Source: Dallia pectoralis
Taxonomy: Eukaryota > Chordata > Actinopteri > Esociformes > Umbridae
DNA: 64,000 nt
Assembly: GCA_029465975.1 (NCBI GenBank)
Contig: CM055756.1
Location: 13,104,946 to 13,168,945, forward strand
Direction of reading: 5' to 3'
Below the pieces are notes generated by a model. The model did not search any database and was not told the DNA's origin. It worked only from the letters and a program-made list of their open reading frames with translations. Positions 10,401 through 25,600 of this stretch are shown piece by piece. Both the position numbers and the translations under genes were made by a program. Each line of letters begins with the position of its first letter. Within the stretch, counting starts at the first letter, position 1.

Positions 10401-13400
10401 CCAGGTGTGTGTCATGTTGAGTCTGGATTATTAGGACCAGGTGTGTGTCATGTTGAGTCTGGATTATTAGGATAATGTGTGTGTCATGTTGAGTCTGGAT
10501 TATTAGGATCATGTGTGTGTCATGTTGAGTCTGGATTATTAGGACCAGGTGTGTGTCATGTTGAGTCATTATTATTAGGACCAGGTGTGTGTCATGTTGA
10601 GTCATTATTATTAGGACCAGGTGTGTGTCATGTTGAGTCATTATTATTATTATGACCAGGTGTGTGTCATGTTGAGTCATTATTATTATTAGGACCAGGT
10701 GTGTGTCATGTTGAGTCATCATTATTATTAGGACCAGGTGTGTGTCATGTTGAGTCATTATTATTAGGACCAGGTGTGTGTCATGTTGAGTCATTATTAT
10801 TAGGACCAGGTGTGTGTCATGTTGAGTCATTATTATTATTATGACCAGGTGTGTGTCATGTTGAGTCATTATTATTATTAGGACCAGGTGTGTGTCATGT
10901 TGAGTCATTATTATTATTAGGACCAGGTGTGTGTCATGTTGAGTCATTATTATTAGGACCAGGTGTGTGTCATGTTGAGTCATTATTATTAGGACCAGGT
11001 GTGTCATGTTGAGTCATTATTATTAGGACCAGGTGTGTGTCATGTTGAGTCATTATTATTAGGATCAGGTGTGTGTCATGTTGAGTCATTATTATTAGGA
11101 TCATGTGTGTGTCATGTTGAGTCATTATTATTATTAGGACCAGGTGTGTGTCATGTTGAGTCATTATTATTAGGACCAGGTGTGTGTCATGTTGAGTCAT
11201 CATTATTATTAGGACCAGGTGTGTGTCATGTTGAGTCATTATTATTATTAGGACCAGGTGTGTGTCATGTTGAGTCATTATTATTATTAGGACCAGGTGT
11301 GTGTCATGTTGAGTCATTATTATTATTAGGACCAGGTGTTTGTCATGTTGAGTCATTATTATTATTAGGACCAGGTGTGTGTCATGTTGAGTCATTATTA
11401 TTAGGACCAGGTGTGTGTCATGTTGAGTCATTATTATTAGGACCAGGTGTGTCATGTTGAGTCATTATTATTAGGACCAGGTGTGTGTCATGTTGAGTCA
11501 TTATTATTAGGACCAGGTGTGTGTCATGTTGAGTCATTATTATTAGGACCAGGTGTGTGTCATGTTGAGTCATTATTATTAGGATCATGTGTGTGTCATG
11601 TTGAGTCATTATTATTAGGACCAGGTGTGTGTCATGTTGAGTCATTATTATTATTAGGACCAGGTGTGTGTCATGTTGAGTCATTATTATTAGGACCAGG
11701 TGTGTGTCATGTTGAGTCATTATTATTAGGACCAGGTGTGTGTCATGTTGAGTCTGGATTATTAGGACCAGGTGTGTGTCATGTTGAGTCTGGATTATTA
11801 GGATAATGTGTGTGTCATGTTGAGTCTGGATTATTAGGATCATGTGTGTGTCATGTTGAGTCTGGATTATTAGGACCAGGTGTGTGTCATGTTGAGTCAT
11901 TATTATTATTAGGACCAGGTGTGTGTCATGTTGAGTCATTATTATTAGGACCAGGTGTGTGTCATGTTGAGTCATTATTATTAGGATCATGTGTGTGTCA
12001 TGTTGAGTCATTATTATTAGGACCAGGTGTGTGTCATGTTGAGTCTGGATTATTAGGACCAGGTGTGTGTCATGTTGAGTCTGGATTATTAGGACCAGGT
12101 GTGTGTCATGTTGAGTCTGGATTATTAGGATAATGTGTGTGTCATGTTGAGTCTGGATTATTAGGATCATGTGTGTGTCATGTTGAGTCTGGATTATTAG
12201 GACCAGGTGTGTGTCATGTTGAGTCATTATTATTATTAGGACCAGGTGTGTGTCATGTTGAGTCATTATTATTAGGACCAGGTGTGTGTCATGTTGAGTC
12301 ATTATTATTATTATGACCAGGTGTGTGTCATGTTGAGTCATGTTGGACCAGTCATGTTGAGTCATTATTATTAGGACCAGGTGTGTGTCATGTTGAGTCA
12401 TTATTATTATTAGGACCAGGTGTGTCATGTTGAGTCATTATTATTAGGACCAGGTGTGTGTCATGTTGAGTCATTATTATTAGGACCAGGTGTGTGTCAT
12501 GTTGAGTCATTATTATTAGGACCAGGTGTGTGTCATGTTGAGTCATTATTATTAGGACCAGGTGTGTGTCATGTTGAGTCATTATTATTAGGACCAGGTG
12601 TGTGTCATGTTGAGTCATTATTATTATTATGACCAGGTGTGTTGTCATGTTGAGTCATTATTTATTATTAGGACCAGGTGTGTGTCATGTTGAGTCATTA
12701 TTATTATTAGGACCAGGTGTGTCATGTTGAGTCATTATTATTAGGACCAGGTGTGTGTCATGTTGAGTCATTATTATTAGGACCAGGTGTGTGTCATGTT
12801 GAGTCATTATTATTAGGACCAGGTGTGTGTCATGTTGAGTCATTATTATTAGGACCAGGTGTGTGTCATGTTGAGTCATTATTATTATTAGGACCAGGTG
12901 TGTGTCATGTTGAGTCATTATTATTATTAGGACCAGGTGTGTGTCATGTTGAGTCATTATTATTAGGACCAGGTGTGTGTCATGTTGAGTCATTATTATT
13001 ATTAGGACCAGGTGTGTGTCATGTTGAGTCATTATTATTAGGACCAGGTGTGTGTCATGTTGAGTCATTATTATTAGGACCAGGTGTGTGTCATGTTGAG
13101 TCTGGATTATTAGGACCAGGTGTGTGTCATGTTGAGTCATGGATGGTAGGACCAGGTTGTGTCATGTTGAGTCATTATTATTATTAGACCAGGTGTGTGT
13201 CATGTTGAGTCATTATTATTATTAGGACCAGGTGTGTGTCATGTTGAGTCATTATTATTATTAGGACCAGGTGTGTGTCATGTTGAGTCATTATTATTAT
13301 TAGGACCAGGTGTGTGTCATGTTGAGTCATTATTATTAGGACCAGGTGTGTGTCATGTTGAGTCATTATTATTAGGACCAGGTGTGTGTCATGTTGAGTC

Positions 13401-16400
13401 ATTATTATTAGGACCAGGTGTGTGTCATGTTGAGTCATTATTATTATTAGGACCAGGTGTGTGTCATGTTGAGTCATTATTATTATTAGGACCAGGTGTG
13501 TGTCATGTTGAGTCATTATTATTATTAGGACCAGGTGTGTGTCATGTTGAGTCATTATTATTATTAGGACCAGGTGTGTGTCATGTTGAGTCATTATTAT
13601 TAGGACCAGGTGTGTGTCATGTTGAGTCATTATTATTATAGGACCAGGTGTGTGTCATGTTGAGTCATTATTATTATTAGGACCAGGTGTGTGTCATGTT
13701 GAGTCATTATTATTAGGACCAGGTGTGTGTCATGTTGAGTCATTATTATTATTAGGACCAGGTGTGTGTCATGTTGAGTCATTATTATTATTAGGACCAG
13801 GTGTGTGTCATGTTGAGTCATTATTATTATTAGGACCAGGTGTGTGTCATGTTGAGTCATTATTATTATTAGGACCAGGTGTGTGTCATGTTGAGTCATT
13901 ATTATTATTAGGACCAGGTGTGTGTCATGTTGAGTCATTATTATTATTAGGACCAGGTGTGTGTCATGTTGAGTCATTATTATTATTAGGACCAGGTGTG
14001 TGTCATGTTGAGTCATTATTATTATTAGGACCAGGTGTGTGTCATGTTGAGTCATTATTATTATTAGGACCAGGTGTGTGTCATGTTGAGTCATTATTAT
14101 TATTAGGACCAGGTGTGTGTCATGTTGAGTCATTATTATTAGGACCAGGTGTGTGTCATGTTGAGTCATTATTATTATTAGGACCAGGTGTGTGTCATGT
14201 TGAGTCATTATTATTATTAGGACCAGGTGTGTGTCATGTTGAGTCATTATTATTATTAGGACCAGGTGTGTGTCATGTTGAGTCATTATTATTAGGACCA
14301 GGTGTGTCATGTTGAGTCATTATTATTATTAGGACCAGGTGTGTCATGTTGAGTCATTATTATTATTAGGACCAGGTGTGTCATGTTGAGTCATTATTAT
14401 TAGGACCAGGTGTGTCATGTTGAGTCATTATTATTATTACGATCATGTGTGTGTCATGTTGAGTCATTATTATTATTACGATCATGTGTGTGTCATGTTG
14501 AGTCATTATTATTAGGACCAGGTGTGTGTCATGTTGAGTCATTATTATTAGGACCAGGTGTGTGTCATGTTGAGTCATTATTATTAGGACCAGGTGTGTG
14601 TCATGTTGAGTCATTATTATTATTAGGACCAGGTGTGTGTCATGTTGAGTCATTATTATTATTAGGACCAGGTGTGTGTCATGTTGAGTCATTATTATTA
14701 GGACCAGGTGAATGTCATGTTGAGTCATTATTATTAGGACCAGGTGTGTCATGTTGAGTCATTATTATTATTAGGACCAGGTGTGTGTCATGTTGAGTCA
14801 TTATTATTAGGACCAGGTGTGTGTCATGTTGAGTCATTATTATTAGGACCAGGTGTGTGTCATGTTGAGTCATTATTATTATTATTAGGACCAGGTGTGT
14901 GTCATGTTGAGTCATTATTATTATTAGGACCAGGTGTGTGTCATGTTGAGTCATTATTATTAGGACCAGGTGTGTGTCATGTTGAGTCATTATTATTAGG
15001 ACCAGGTGTGTGTCATGTTGAGTCATTATTATTAGGACCAGGTGTGTGTCATGTTGAGTCATTATTATTAGGACCAGGTGTGTGTCATGTTGAGTCATTA
15101 TTATTAGGACCAGGTGTGTGTCATGTTGAGTCATTATTATTATTTGGACCAGGTGTGTGTCATGTTGAGTCATTATTATTATTTGGACCAGGTGTGTGTC
15201 ATGTTGAGTCATTATTATTATTAGGATCATGTGTGTGTCATGTTGAGTCATTATTATTATTAGGACCAGGTGTGTGTCATGTTGAGTCATTATTATTATT
15301 AGGACCAGGTGTGTGTCATGTTGAGTCATTATTATTATTAGGACCAGGTGTGTGTCATGTTGAGTCATTATTATTATTAGGACCAGGTGTGTGTCATGTT
15401 GAGTCATTATTATTAGGACCAGGTGTGTGTCATGTTGAGTCATTATTATTATTAGGACCAGGTGTGTGTCATGTTGAGTCATTATTATTATTAGGACCAG
15501 GTGTGTGTCATGTTGAGTCATTATTATTATTAGGACCAGGTGTGTGTCATGTTGAGTCATTATTATTATTAGGACCAGGTGTGTGTCATGTTGAGTCATT
15601 ATTATTAGGACCAGGTGTGTGTCATGATGAGTCATTATTATTATTATTAGACCAGGTGTGTGTCATGTTGAGTCATTATTATTATTAGGACCAGGTGTGT
15701 GTCATGTTGAGTCATTATTATTAGGACCAGGTGTGTGTCATTTTGAGTCATTATTATTAGGACCAGGTGTGTGTCATGTTGAGTCATTATTATTAGGACC
15801 AGGTGTGTGTCATGTTGAGTCATTATTATTTGGACCAGGTGTGTGTCATGTTGAGTCATTATTATTATTAGGATCATGTGTGTGTCATGTTGAGTCATTA
15901 TTATTAGGATCATGTGTGTGTCATGTTGAGTCATTATTATTAGGATCATGTGTGTGTCATGTTGAGTCATTATTATTATTAGGACCAGGTGTGTGTCATG
16001 TTGAGTCATTATTATTATTAGGACCAGGTGTGTGTCATGTTGAGTCATTATTATTATTAGGACCAGGTGTGTGTCATGTTGAGTCATTATTATTATTAGG
16101 ACCAGGTGTGTGTCATGTTGAGTCATTATTATTATTAGGACCAGGTGTGTGTCATGTTGAGTCATTATTATTATTAGGACCAGGTGTGTGTCATGTTGAG
16201 TCATTATTATTAGGACCAGGTGTGTGTCATGTTGAGTTTGGATTATTATCAGTCCTGTGTATCTGTGCTCGATTGCTCTTCCTTCATCCTTAAACTACCG
16301 GGATGTCGGTCACAGTATTTTGAATCTGAATTTGGAGATCGGAATTTGAATTGTGAGAACTGAATGTGAAGATATATGAGTGGAATTTTCAGTGATGTTT

Positions 16401-19400
16401 AAATTTGATTGCACTTCAGTTTCAAACGAATAAATTCAATTTCATATTATGTGATTCAAATTCAGTTTTTCAATGCATGTCTTCAAGTTTAGCAATTCAA
16501 ATTCAAATATAAATTATTCAAATTCAGTTTTTGGTGGCACATATTTCAGCCCATAAACTAGCTTCTGATTTTGGTAAGAATTATATAATTATACATTGGG
16601 AATGTTCAGTAGGACAGTTGTAGTTTGTAGAATTGTAGGGTTTTTATAGTTGGAATTACCAAATACACTGTCATTCTCAGCTTTGACTTATCCTAAAGAC
16701 TCACACAAAAGTCTGGATGGAGATGGAAACACTTTTCTGAGTCCAAGGAGACAAAACATGGAGGTTGAACTGATGAAAGTGAAGGAAGAGCTGGAGTCTA
16801 CCTCAGCAGTGTTGGGGAACATTGAGGAGAACATGGACCAGTTTTTTCTGGAAATGCTGATTGAGAACATTCTGGGTCCCCATGAGAGTCCTGGGTGTGA
16901 CTCTGTAACTGAAACCCAACCCTTCAATCTTGAGATCCTGCATCCAGCCCTAAACACGCATCTAGCTGTGGTGACGTTTCAAAATGCAAAAGGTAAAACA
17001 TATATATTGTTTTAAAGGTAGTTCCATCATTATGATGTTTCCACAAACAACACTAATGTTTTTTTATGATAAGCACAATGTAATACTTTGGTTTCATTCA
17101 CTCACTCAAATAATATGCACATGTGTACAAGGTAGTCTCATGCAAAATTATGGGGAAAACTACAGGACCAGAAAAAAATAAAAAGTATTGCCTGAAAATC
17201 CTCTCTTTATTGTTGTAGAAATTAATTCACTATTGCTGTTACTTTTCGGCAATTTATGATGCTGAGTAGCCTTTAATATAAGGTAAGTAAAAAAACTGAA
17301 ATATTATTGACTGAATTGTAAATATTGAAATTATTTTCTTTAAATTAAGTATAACAATTAATGAAAGTTGCAAAATCTTTCCTGAATGATAAAACTTTTT
17401 AAAACCTAGTTATATCTGAACAGTAAACTCTATTACTTATGTTGGTTGTATCTGAACAGTGAACTCTATTACTTATGTTAGTTATATCTGAACAGTAAAC
17501 TCTATTACTTATGTTAGTTATATCTGAACAGTAAACTCTATTACTTATGTTGGTTGTATCTGAACAGTAAACTCTCTTACTTATGTTAGTTATATCTGAA
17601 CAGTAAACTCGACTACTTATGTTAGTTATATCTGAACAGTAAACTCGACTACTTATGTTGGTTGTATCTGAACAGTAAACTCTATTACTTATGTTAGTTA
17701 TATCTGAACATTAAACTCTACTACTTATGTTAGTTATATCTGAACAGTAAACTCTATTACTTATGTTAGTTATATCTGAACAGTAAACTCTCTTACTTAT
17801 GTTAGTTATATCTGAACATTAAACTCTACTACTTATGTTAGTTATATCTGAACAGTAAACTCTATTACTTATGTTGGTTATATCTGAACAGTAAACTCGA
17901 CTACTTATGTTAGTTATATCTGAACAGTAAATTCTACTACTTATGTTAGTTATATCTGAAGAGTAAACTCTACTACTTATGTTTTTTTTCAGACACTATG
18001 GACTTCATCACCAGCTGTAATAGCAACAGGATGTTTAAGCAGAAGCAACTAACTGTTAGACTCCTAGAAATCACAAAAAAAGTGAAAATTGAAAACATAC
18101 CTCCAAATATTGATTCAGACTACCTCCAACTGTCATTTGGAAAAGAGGATGAGGAAGTGGAAGTTGCCGAAATCGATGAAGAAGACCAATCTGTAATCCT
18201 CACATTTCAAGATCCTAAAGGTAAAAATATAACAATATAAAACCGACTTCACATTTCACAGCCCCTCCCCCAGACAGCCCCTCCCCCAGACATTGATTGA
18301 ATGTCCACCTTGAATGCCTTGTGCCCCTTGAACACATTTTGTTTACTGCTAAACAATTTTAAATACTGCTTATGGATCTGAGTTCTGATCAGGCTGGAAA
18401 ATCAATCATGGTCAGAAGGCTCAGTCTAGGCCTAAGCCCAAATAATGACCCCAAACCCATAAAAAGATAAATGTCCCTAGACCATATTTCTGTCATGTTA
18501 AAAAGAGGGCACCTTGTCTTGTATAACTTGATGGGGGAAACTTGAGTATATTCAACTGTTGTGGATTTAAACACATATATTGCCTGTATATCATAGGAAG
18601 TCTTAACAGATTTTGCTGCGTCTGTTGCCTGTTTTATTTTATTCTGTTCGCTCTGACTCTAACCGACTCAAACTCTCTCAAACACAATCTCTCAAACACA
18701 AACATTAAGACGTAAATAAAATAATCCCAAATCCCATTATTTTCATTCAGTTTTCCATATTATAAGACTAATTATAGTTTTAATAAGATCAAATTCATTT
18801 GGCTACTGTATTTAGTGCTGTTTACGTCAAAGCTATTTTGGCCAAATTTCGCGCTAACGCGCTTTCGGACATTTTGATTGTATATCTTTTCAATTGTAAA
18901 TATTTTCCTGTCTCCAGGTGGGGCATTAAAACAGAGAAACCAAGGCGCATTATAGACTATAAGTATATATTTATAACCTAAATGTAACACAATATTATCA
19001 CACTGATTATTTTAAATTAAACTGAATTAATTGTGACTCATTGTAGACAATATTGAGCTTCTGTGTAACGAGGCGGCATCTGGGAAGTTCTTAACGACAA
19101 ACGTATGTAGCCTATGCTTCACAGCCTACAATATTTAGCTTTTTATTAGACTACACTTGGCTGGGCAGACTTTCAATTCGATTGTGCACATCAATTGCCC
19201 GTGTGGCTGTTTGCCCGTGTGGCTGTTTGCCCGTGATTCACAGTACCCTAAGATGTAGCAAGGGAGGTAGGCAAATCTCCCTGATGGGTTGAATTTTGGA
19301 AGATACCTAGAGAGGAATCTGGCTCTGGGGGGTCGCCAGACCTCTTCTGGCTGTTCTGGGTGAACTTATCATAGTTTAGTTTAATAATTATTAAATGTAT

Positions 19401-19553
19401 TTTTGAAATGCTGAGAGTCTTAAAAATAGTCTAGGTCAAAAACATGACCAGTCAGAAAGGGACAACTGGGAGGGTTGAAGGCAGATTTGAAGCTGGAACT
19501 GTCATGTATCATCAGCTGTTCAGCCTGCAACACAACCAGGGGGGGCTTATATA

Positions 19554-19603
<50 letters not shown>

Positions 19604-22600
19604 TGTCATGTATCATCAGCTGCTTGGACGGTAACACAACCAGGGGGTCCTTAGGAGGGGTCTGCTACATGTCCTTAGGGCTGTTCGTTCCCACAATGTG
19701 GTCAGTAGGCACAGGTCCTCCTTAATGGCAATGGAAACAAGAGACAGGAAAAAGTTAGACACCCTTGTTTCGAAGTCTAGTGCAACGATGGCCCTGAACG
19801 GAGTAAACCCAGGACAGGGCCCAACAAGACACAAATCTACCCAACCACTTTACCAAGCATCAACCCAGAGACACCAGTCAACTGTAACTATTTTGGGAAG
19901 GTTTAGTGTTACTCACAGAGTTACTTGAATTGACTTGGATGGCAACTGCAAGGCACCAGTCACACAAGCCCACACCTTATTGTTATCTTATATTTAGTAT
20001 GTTATGTCGGTAAGTACTAATTTATTATGAATGAGGATTAAACACATATATTTTTTGTCTAGCTTTTCACAGAGCCCTACAAAGGCCACATTTAATCCAG
20101 AAGCAGCTCATCAAGGCTTTTCCCTTCTACGATTCTCTGGGAACAGCCCTGTATGGTAAAGACAGAGCAACATTGACAATCCCTTCTGCCTTTACTGAAA
20201 ACATTGACCTGACCATTTGGAGATACATCTGTAACAACCAGGAAGCTGCAGACACCATCCACAAGGAAATGATCAAACACTTTTGCAAAGTTGACCTCCA
20301 TCAACCAAATATCAAGTTAAGCCCACTGCCATCCCTACTCAAACAGAAGTGTGTGAAACCCAAGCATGTGCAGCAGTGGAAGGATACCACTAAGGCTGCC
20401 TTAGTCCAAACCTTGTCTAACTTTAAGTCATTGGATCTAAAGGTTGAAGACACTGCATGGGAAGAGTCCAAAGGTGATATCTGCAGGGCTGTGCTCCGGG
20501 AGTCTGTGATTGTTGTCCCTGACCAGGCCAGAAGTGTTCTAGTTGTAGTGGGATTTGCAAAAGATGTCGATAGACTCAGAGAGACACTGGTTGGGATCGT
20601 GGAAAGGATTACTAGAAGAATCGACAGAGAGAAGACAAGCATATCTGAGGAGTTTCCCCTGGCTCCCAATATCTACCACATGCTGTTGCAAGACGGCCTG
20701 CTTGACATGATTGGCAATGAATTCCCAGAGTTGAAGCTGACTTATAATCGAGAGAGCCAGAATGTGACCATCTATGGCTTGACCCAAGAGGTATTGGGTG
20801 CTAACAGAAAGCTTATTAATGGAGTACTAGCCCTGAAACGAAAAGTGCTAGAATTGGATGACTACCTCGTTAAGTTCCTACAGGATGAAGACCAGGAAAA
20901 GCTAACCATTTCCCTGTTTACACCCCAGAGGATCAATGCCGCAATAGAAATAGAAAAAGATCGAGTGCTGCTTCTGGCTTTCACTGAGGAGGCTTTGGTG
21001 GACGCAGAACATCAACTGAATACACTTCTGATGTCTCAATACATACATGTTGAAGACTCAAATGTCCTGAAAATGTCAGAGTGGAAGAAATTAGTTACCT
21101 GTTTAGGGGAGTCTTCAAACCCTCCTTTCATGAAAGTAATGATCCAGATAACAAGTGACTATTCAGATCTAAAAGTTGTAGTATCTGGATTCAATGAAAC
21201 TGTTCTGTCAGTCAGGAATGAATTAAAGGATTTCCTCCAACAAAACACTCATGTTGACGAAACTATTCAAGTTATGCCTGAGGTAATTGGCAAATTCATT
21301 CAGGAACATCACAAGGATGCATGGTTGAATAGAGTCAGAGAAGGTAGAGTTAAAGTTTGTTTTAAGAATGAGGCTATTCATCTGAGTGGCACTAGAGCTC
21401 ATGTAAGAGATTGCAAAGCATTATTCGAAAACCTGGTATCCTCCACATTCTTTGACACTTTGAAAGTCTCCAAGCCTGGAGCAAAGATGTTTTTTCAGGA
21501 CAAGGAAACCATGTATGTTTCTATGATCATGAGTCAGACAGGCTGTGTGGTTCAACTGGTAGAAGGAGACTACAATGACAAGAGTATGCAAGGAATTATG
21601 CGGTCAAGAGGAGTAAAACCTACCTACAAGCTTCAAACAACTGATGGGGTGGAGATAGCTGTTTGTAAAGCTGACATGTGCAGGTATTCCGTACATGCTG
21701 TAGTCAACGCTGCTGCTCTGGACCTGAAACATAGTGGAGGTCTTGCAGGAGCTCTTCTGAATGCAGTTGGCCCACAAATGCAGTATGAGTGTGACCAGAT
21801 CATCAAGAACCAGGGTCATCTCAAGCCAGGGGACAGTGTTATCACTAGTGCAGGAGGGAAGCTGCACTGCAAATCTATCATTCATGCAGTGGGGCCCAAG
21901 TTTGACAAGACAAACCCCCAGAAGGCCATTGGACAGTTAAGGCGGGCAATAAAAGGGAGCCTTGATTTGGCAGTGACTCACAACTGCTTGTATGTGGCCA
22001 TCCCTGCTATTAGCTCTGGAAATCTAGGCTTTCCTCTGGCCCTCTGTGCAGACACCATTGTCAAATCAATAAAAGAATATTGTGATGACAAGTTTGGAGA
22101 TAACACTCTGCAGAAAATCCATCTGGTAAACAATGATGAGCTGACTGTCCAAGCTATGGAGGTAGCAGTGCGGAAGGTGTTTGGGAGCCATGGGACTAGT
22201 ATTCCAAAACCGAGTCGGCGCACCACAGCCACAATCAGCCAGCCTGGTAATCAGGTTCAAGGCACAAGCAGCAGCAACCGAGTGCAGACAAAAGAGGGGC
22301 TGGCGATTGTCTTGATAAAAGGCAATATCCAAGAAGCTGTGGTAAATTATTTCAAATGTTATTTAGCTCGTACGTACATCAACGTCACTGTTTATTCAGG
22401 AATAGACTGCATGCAATTGTTCCTAACTCAAAGGCAAAACAGAAGGCTATTCAGCAAAAAAGATTCATAGTATCACAAGTTCTATCCAAGACTCATTTCC
22501 AGTTAAAGTGTCCAATGTACCATTTTCACATGGCATCTAATTCTTAAATATTCTTTACAGATGGAAGTGGTTGTCAACACTGTGGGAAAGGACCTAGCAC

Positions 22601-25600
22601 TTAAGCATGGTGCAGTCTCTAATGCCATCCTTACTGTTGCTGGGCCCCAACTTCAGACCTTGGTGGATCAACAGGCCTATGGCAGTGTGGTTGGGGACCT
22701 AATTGTCACCCCTGGCTGTAATCTAAAGTGCAAGCAGGTGTTTCATACTGTTGCCCCTCACTGGGACAACGGACAAGGACCAGCACAGAAGGTAAATGGG
22801 TTGTTTGGGCTCCATAGGGGTGAAATTCTTTATGTTACTGCCCTTTAGTACAGTTGCAGGTTGCAGCTCACTGTCTGTGCCTGGTACTGTCTGTGCCTGG
22901 TACTGTCTGTGCCTGGTACGGTCTGTGCCTGGTACTGTCTGTGCCTGGTACTGTCTGTGTTTGGTACTGTCTATGCCTGGTACTGTCTGTGCCTGGTACT
23001 GTCTGTGCCTGGTACTGTTGGTGCCTGGTACTGTCTGTGCCTGGTACTGTCTGTGCCTGGTGGTCCTGTAGAGGAGTTAATACTGTAATGTAAATGTAAT
23101 AATAAATACAATGCAGTTGCAGCATAATATAAATACTATAAAACCATGTATGTGAAACTGATGTCTAACTGAAATGTACCTAGATATTGAGCAAGATTGT
23201 TCAGCAGTGCCTCAGTGAGGCAGAGCAGCAGGGACTCCTCTCAATCTCCTTTCCTGCCATTGGCACGGGAAACTTGGGCTTCCCCAAAGACCTGGCATCT
23301 ACTCTGATGTTGGATGAAGTTCTCCGGTTCAGCCGCAAACAACACCCTAAGAACCTAAAGGAGGTGGCGTTTGTTCTCCACCCAGATGACGCTCCAACGA
23401 TCCAGGTAAAGTTGTGAGTTTACCAAAACTCTGCTTGGGTCTCCCTACACGTTTTATGTTGGGAGACCCCAGCAGAACTGGAACAACAGAATCACTTAGT
23501 CAAAGTCTTCATTATCAGTTGACTAATTGAATAATGTCTGTCAGTTTGCGGTTAAAACAAGAATATCAAATGTCCGAGATACCCTGCTCTAGATAATAAA
23601 ACTACTGTATTGTACCATTGGAAGGTTTTACACTATTAATCACTTCTTACTTTCTGCACAGGCTTTCACTAATGAATTTAACAAAAGGTTTGCATCCCAG
23701 TTGGGAAAGTCAGGGAGTGCTGTAGCGTCCAGTCAACCAAATACAGGTATTTTTACAGAAATATGGTTCAATATAAATATTAAATTAGGTTCAATATGAA
23801 GTCCTCTTGAATTTCCCTTCTCCTGCTAGGCCCTTTTTCTAAGGTAATTTCAAGCTCAGGGCAGCATGAGACAAACATGGGAGGGATTGTTATCCAGGTT
23901 GTCACTGGAGACATCACCAAGGAGACTACTGATGTCATTGTTAACTCTTCAGATGCCAGCTTCAGTCTACAGTCAGGTAATGCTGACCATTCCTTCTTCT
24001 CACTTGTTTTACTGGTAGGATAAACCTCTCTAAGGAGTTTTTATGAATACCTTGTGATTTTTGGTTGTTGATTAGACAGGTGAGCATTCACTCACATGTC
24101 ATGGCTGGCTTCTATGTTCTACTTCAACACAAATGTACAGAGTTAAGACTTGGACATACAGTGAATTACGACACTTTATTTGATTACTTTAAAGTCAATC
24201 AACCACAGTTAGGGTTAGGGTTAAGGTTAGGGTTAACCCTAACCAAAGTTATAATTCTTTATTTTTCTGTTATTCTACCACCCAGGTGTGTCGAAGGCCA
24301 TTTTAGATGCGGCTGGCCAGACTGTGGTGGCAGAATGCCAACGACTTGGTGAGTGCTTCTATGTTTAAGATGCTCTATTTTTGGTTGTTTACACTGAATG
24401 AAGGATTGGTCCGAAAACTGGCAGAAAGTTGTGCCTATTAAATCGTCTTTATTAATTGCCTAAGATGTTTCCGCCCAATAACTCGGGGTTGGAGAAAAAT
24501 AACGGGTTTGTTTGACGTTATTTTGCCTGTGTTAAGGGTGTTTAAAAGATGTCTCCACAACCCAGGGTTACGTAACCAAATGTACTTTGGTAAATACTTA
24601 CAAACGCTCAGAATTCCAATCTCTCAGTGTCTTTTTAAAATATGCCAGTCAACAAAATGTAATAAGCATTCATCTGTATAAAAGGGTTTTATACAGATTA
24701 GACATGGAGAGATAAAAACATACACATCCAACTCATCTGGCTCAGGAACAAGTAAACAATGGTAATGAATCCAACTCATCTGGCTCAGGAACAAGTAAAC
24801 AATGGTAATGAATCCAACTCATCTGGCTCAGGAACAAGTAAACAATGGTAATGAATTCAACTAACCTGGCTCAAGACCAATTGAACAATGGTAATCTCTC
24901 AAACTTTATCAGACTGTATGGGGAGCGTCAGTGCACAGCCATTTTCAGATCTCCCCAGAGATGTTCAATCTCTGGGCTCTGGCTGGGCCACTCAAGGACA
25001 TTCACAGAGTTGTCCCGAAATCATTTCTCTGTACATTGCTGCATTAATTTTTCCCTCAATCCTGACTAGTCTCCCAGTTCCTGCCATCCCCACAGCCTGA
25101 TGCTGACACCACCATGCTTCACTGTAGGGATGGTATTGGCCAAGTGATGAGCGGTGCCTTGTTTCCTCCAGACATTATACTTGGCATTCTGGCCAAAGTG
25201 TTCAATCTTTATTTCATCAGACTGGGAATCTTGTTTCTCATGGTCTGAGAGTCCTTCAGGTGCCTTTTGGCAAACTACAGATGGGCTGTCAAGTACCTTT
25301 TAATGAGAAATGTTGTCTGCCACTACCATACAGGCCTGATTTGTGTAGTGCTGCAGAGATGGTTGTCCTTCTGGAAGGTTCTCCTCTCTTCACAGAGCAA
25401 CACTCTGTCAGTGTGACCATCAGGTTCTTGGACACCTCCCTGATTAAGGCTCTTCTCCCACGATTGCTCAGTTTGACAAAATCCTGGGAGTTCCAATCAA
25501 GTGAATTTACCACAGGTGGACTCCAATCAAGTGAATTTACCACAGGTGGACTCCAATCAAGTGAATTTACCACAGGTCGATCCGATCAAGTGAATTTACC

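Noticed and set aside
1..16245. Repeat arrays as possible CRISPR loci
   Set aside because: The units are contiguous tandem copies without unique spacers, there are no cas genes, and the genome is vertebrate.
9579..16293. Long open frames on both strands (up to about 336 codons) reading CHVESLLLGPGV or THLVLIIMTQHD repeats
   Set aside because: They arise because 36- and 39-bp repeat units are multiples of three and lack stops. They lie inside a parp14 intron and have no non-repeat coding sequence.
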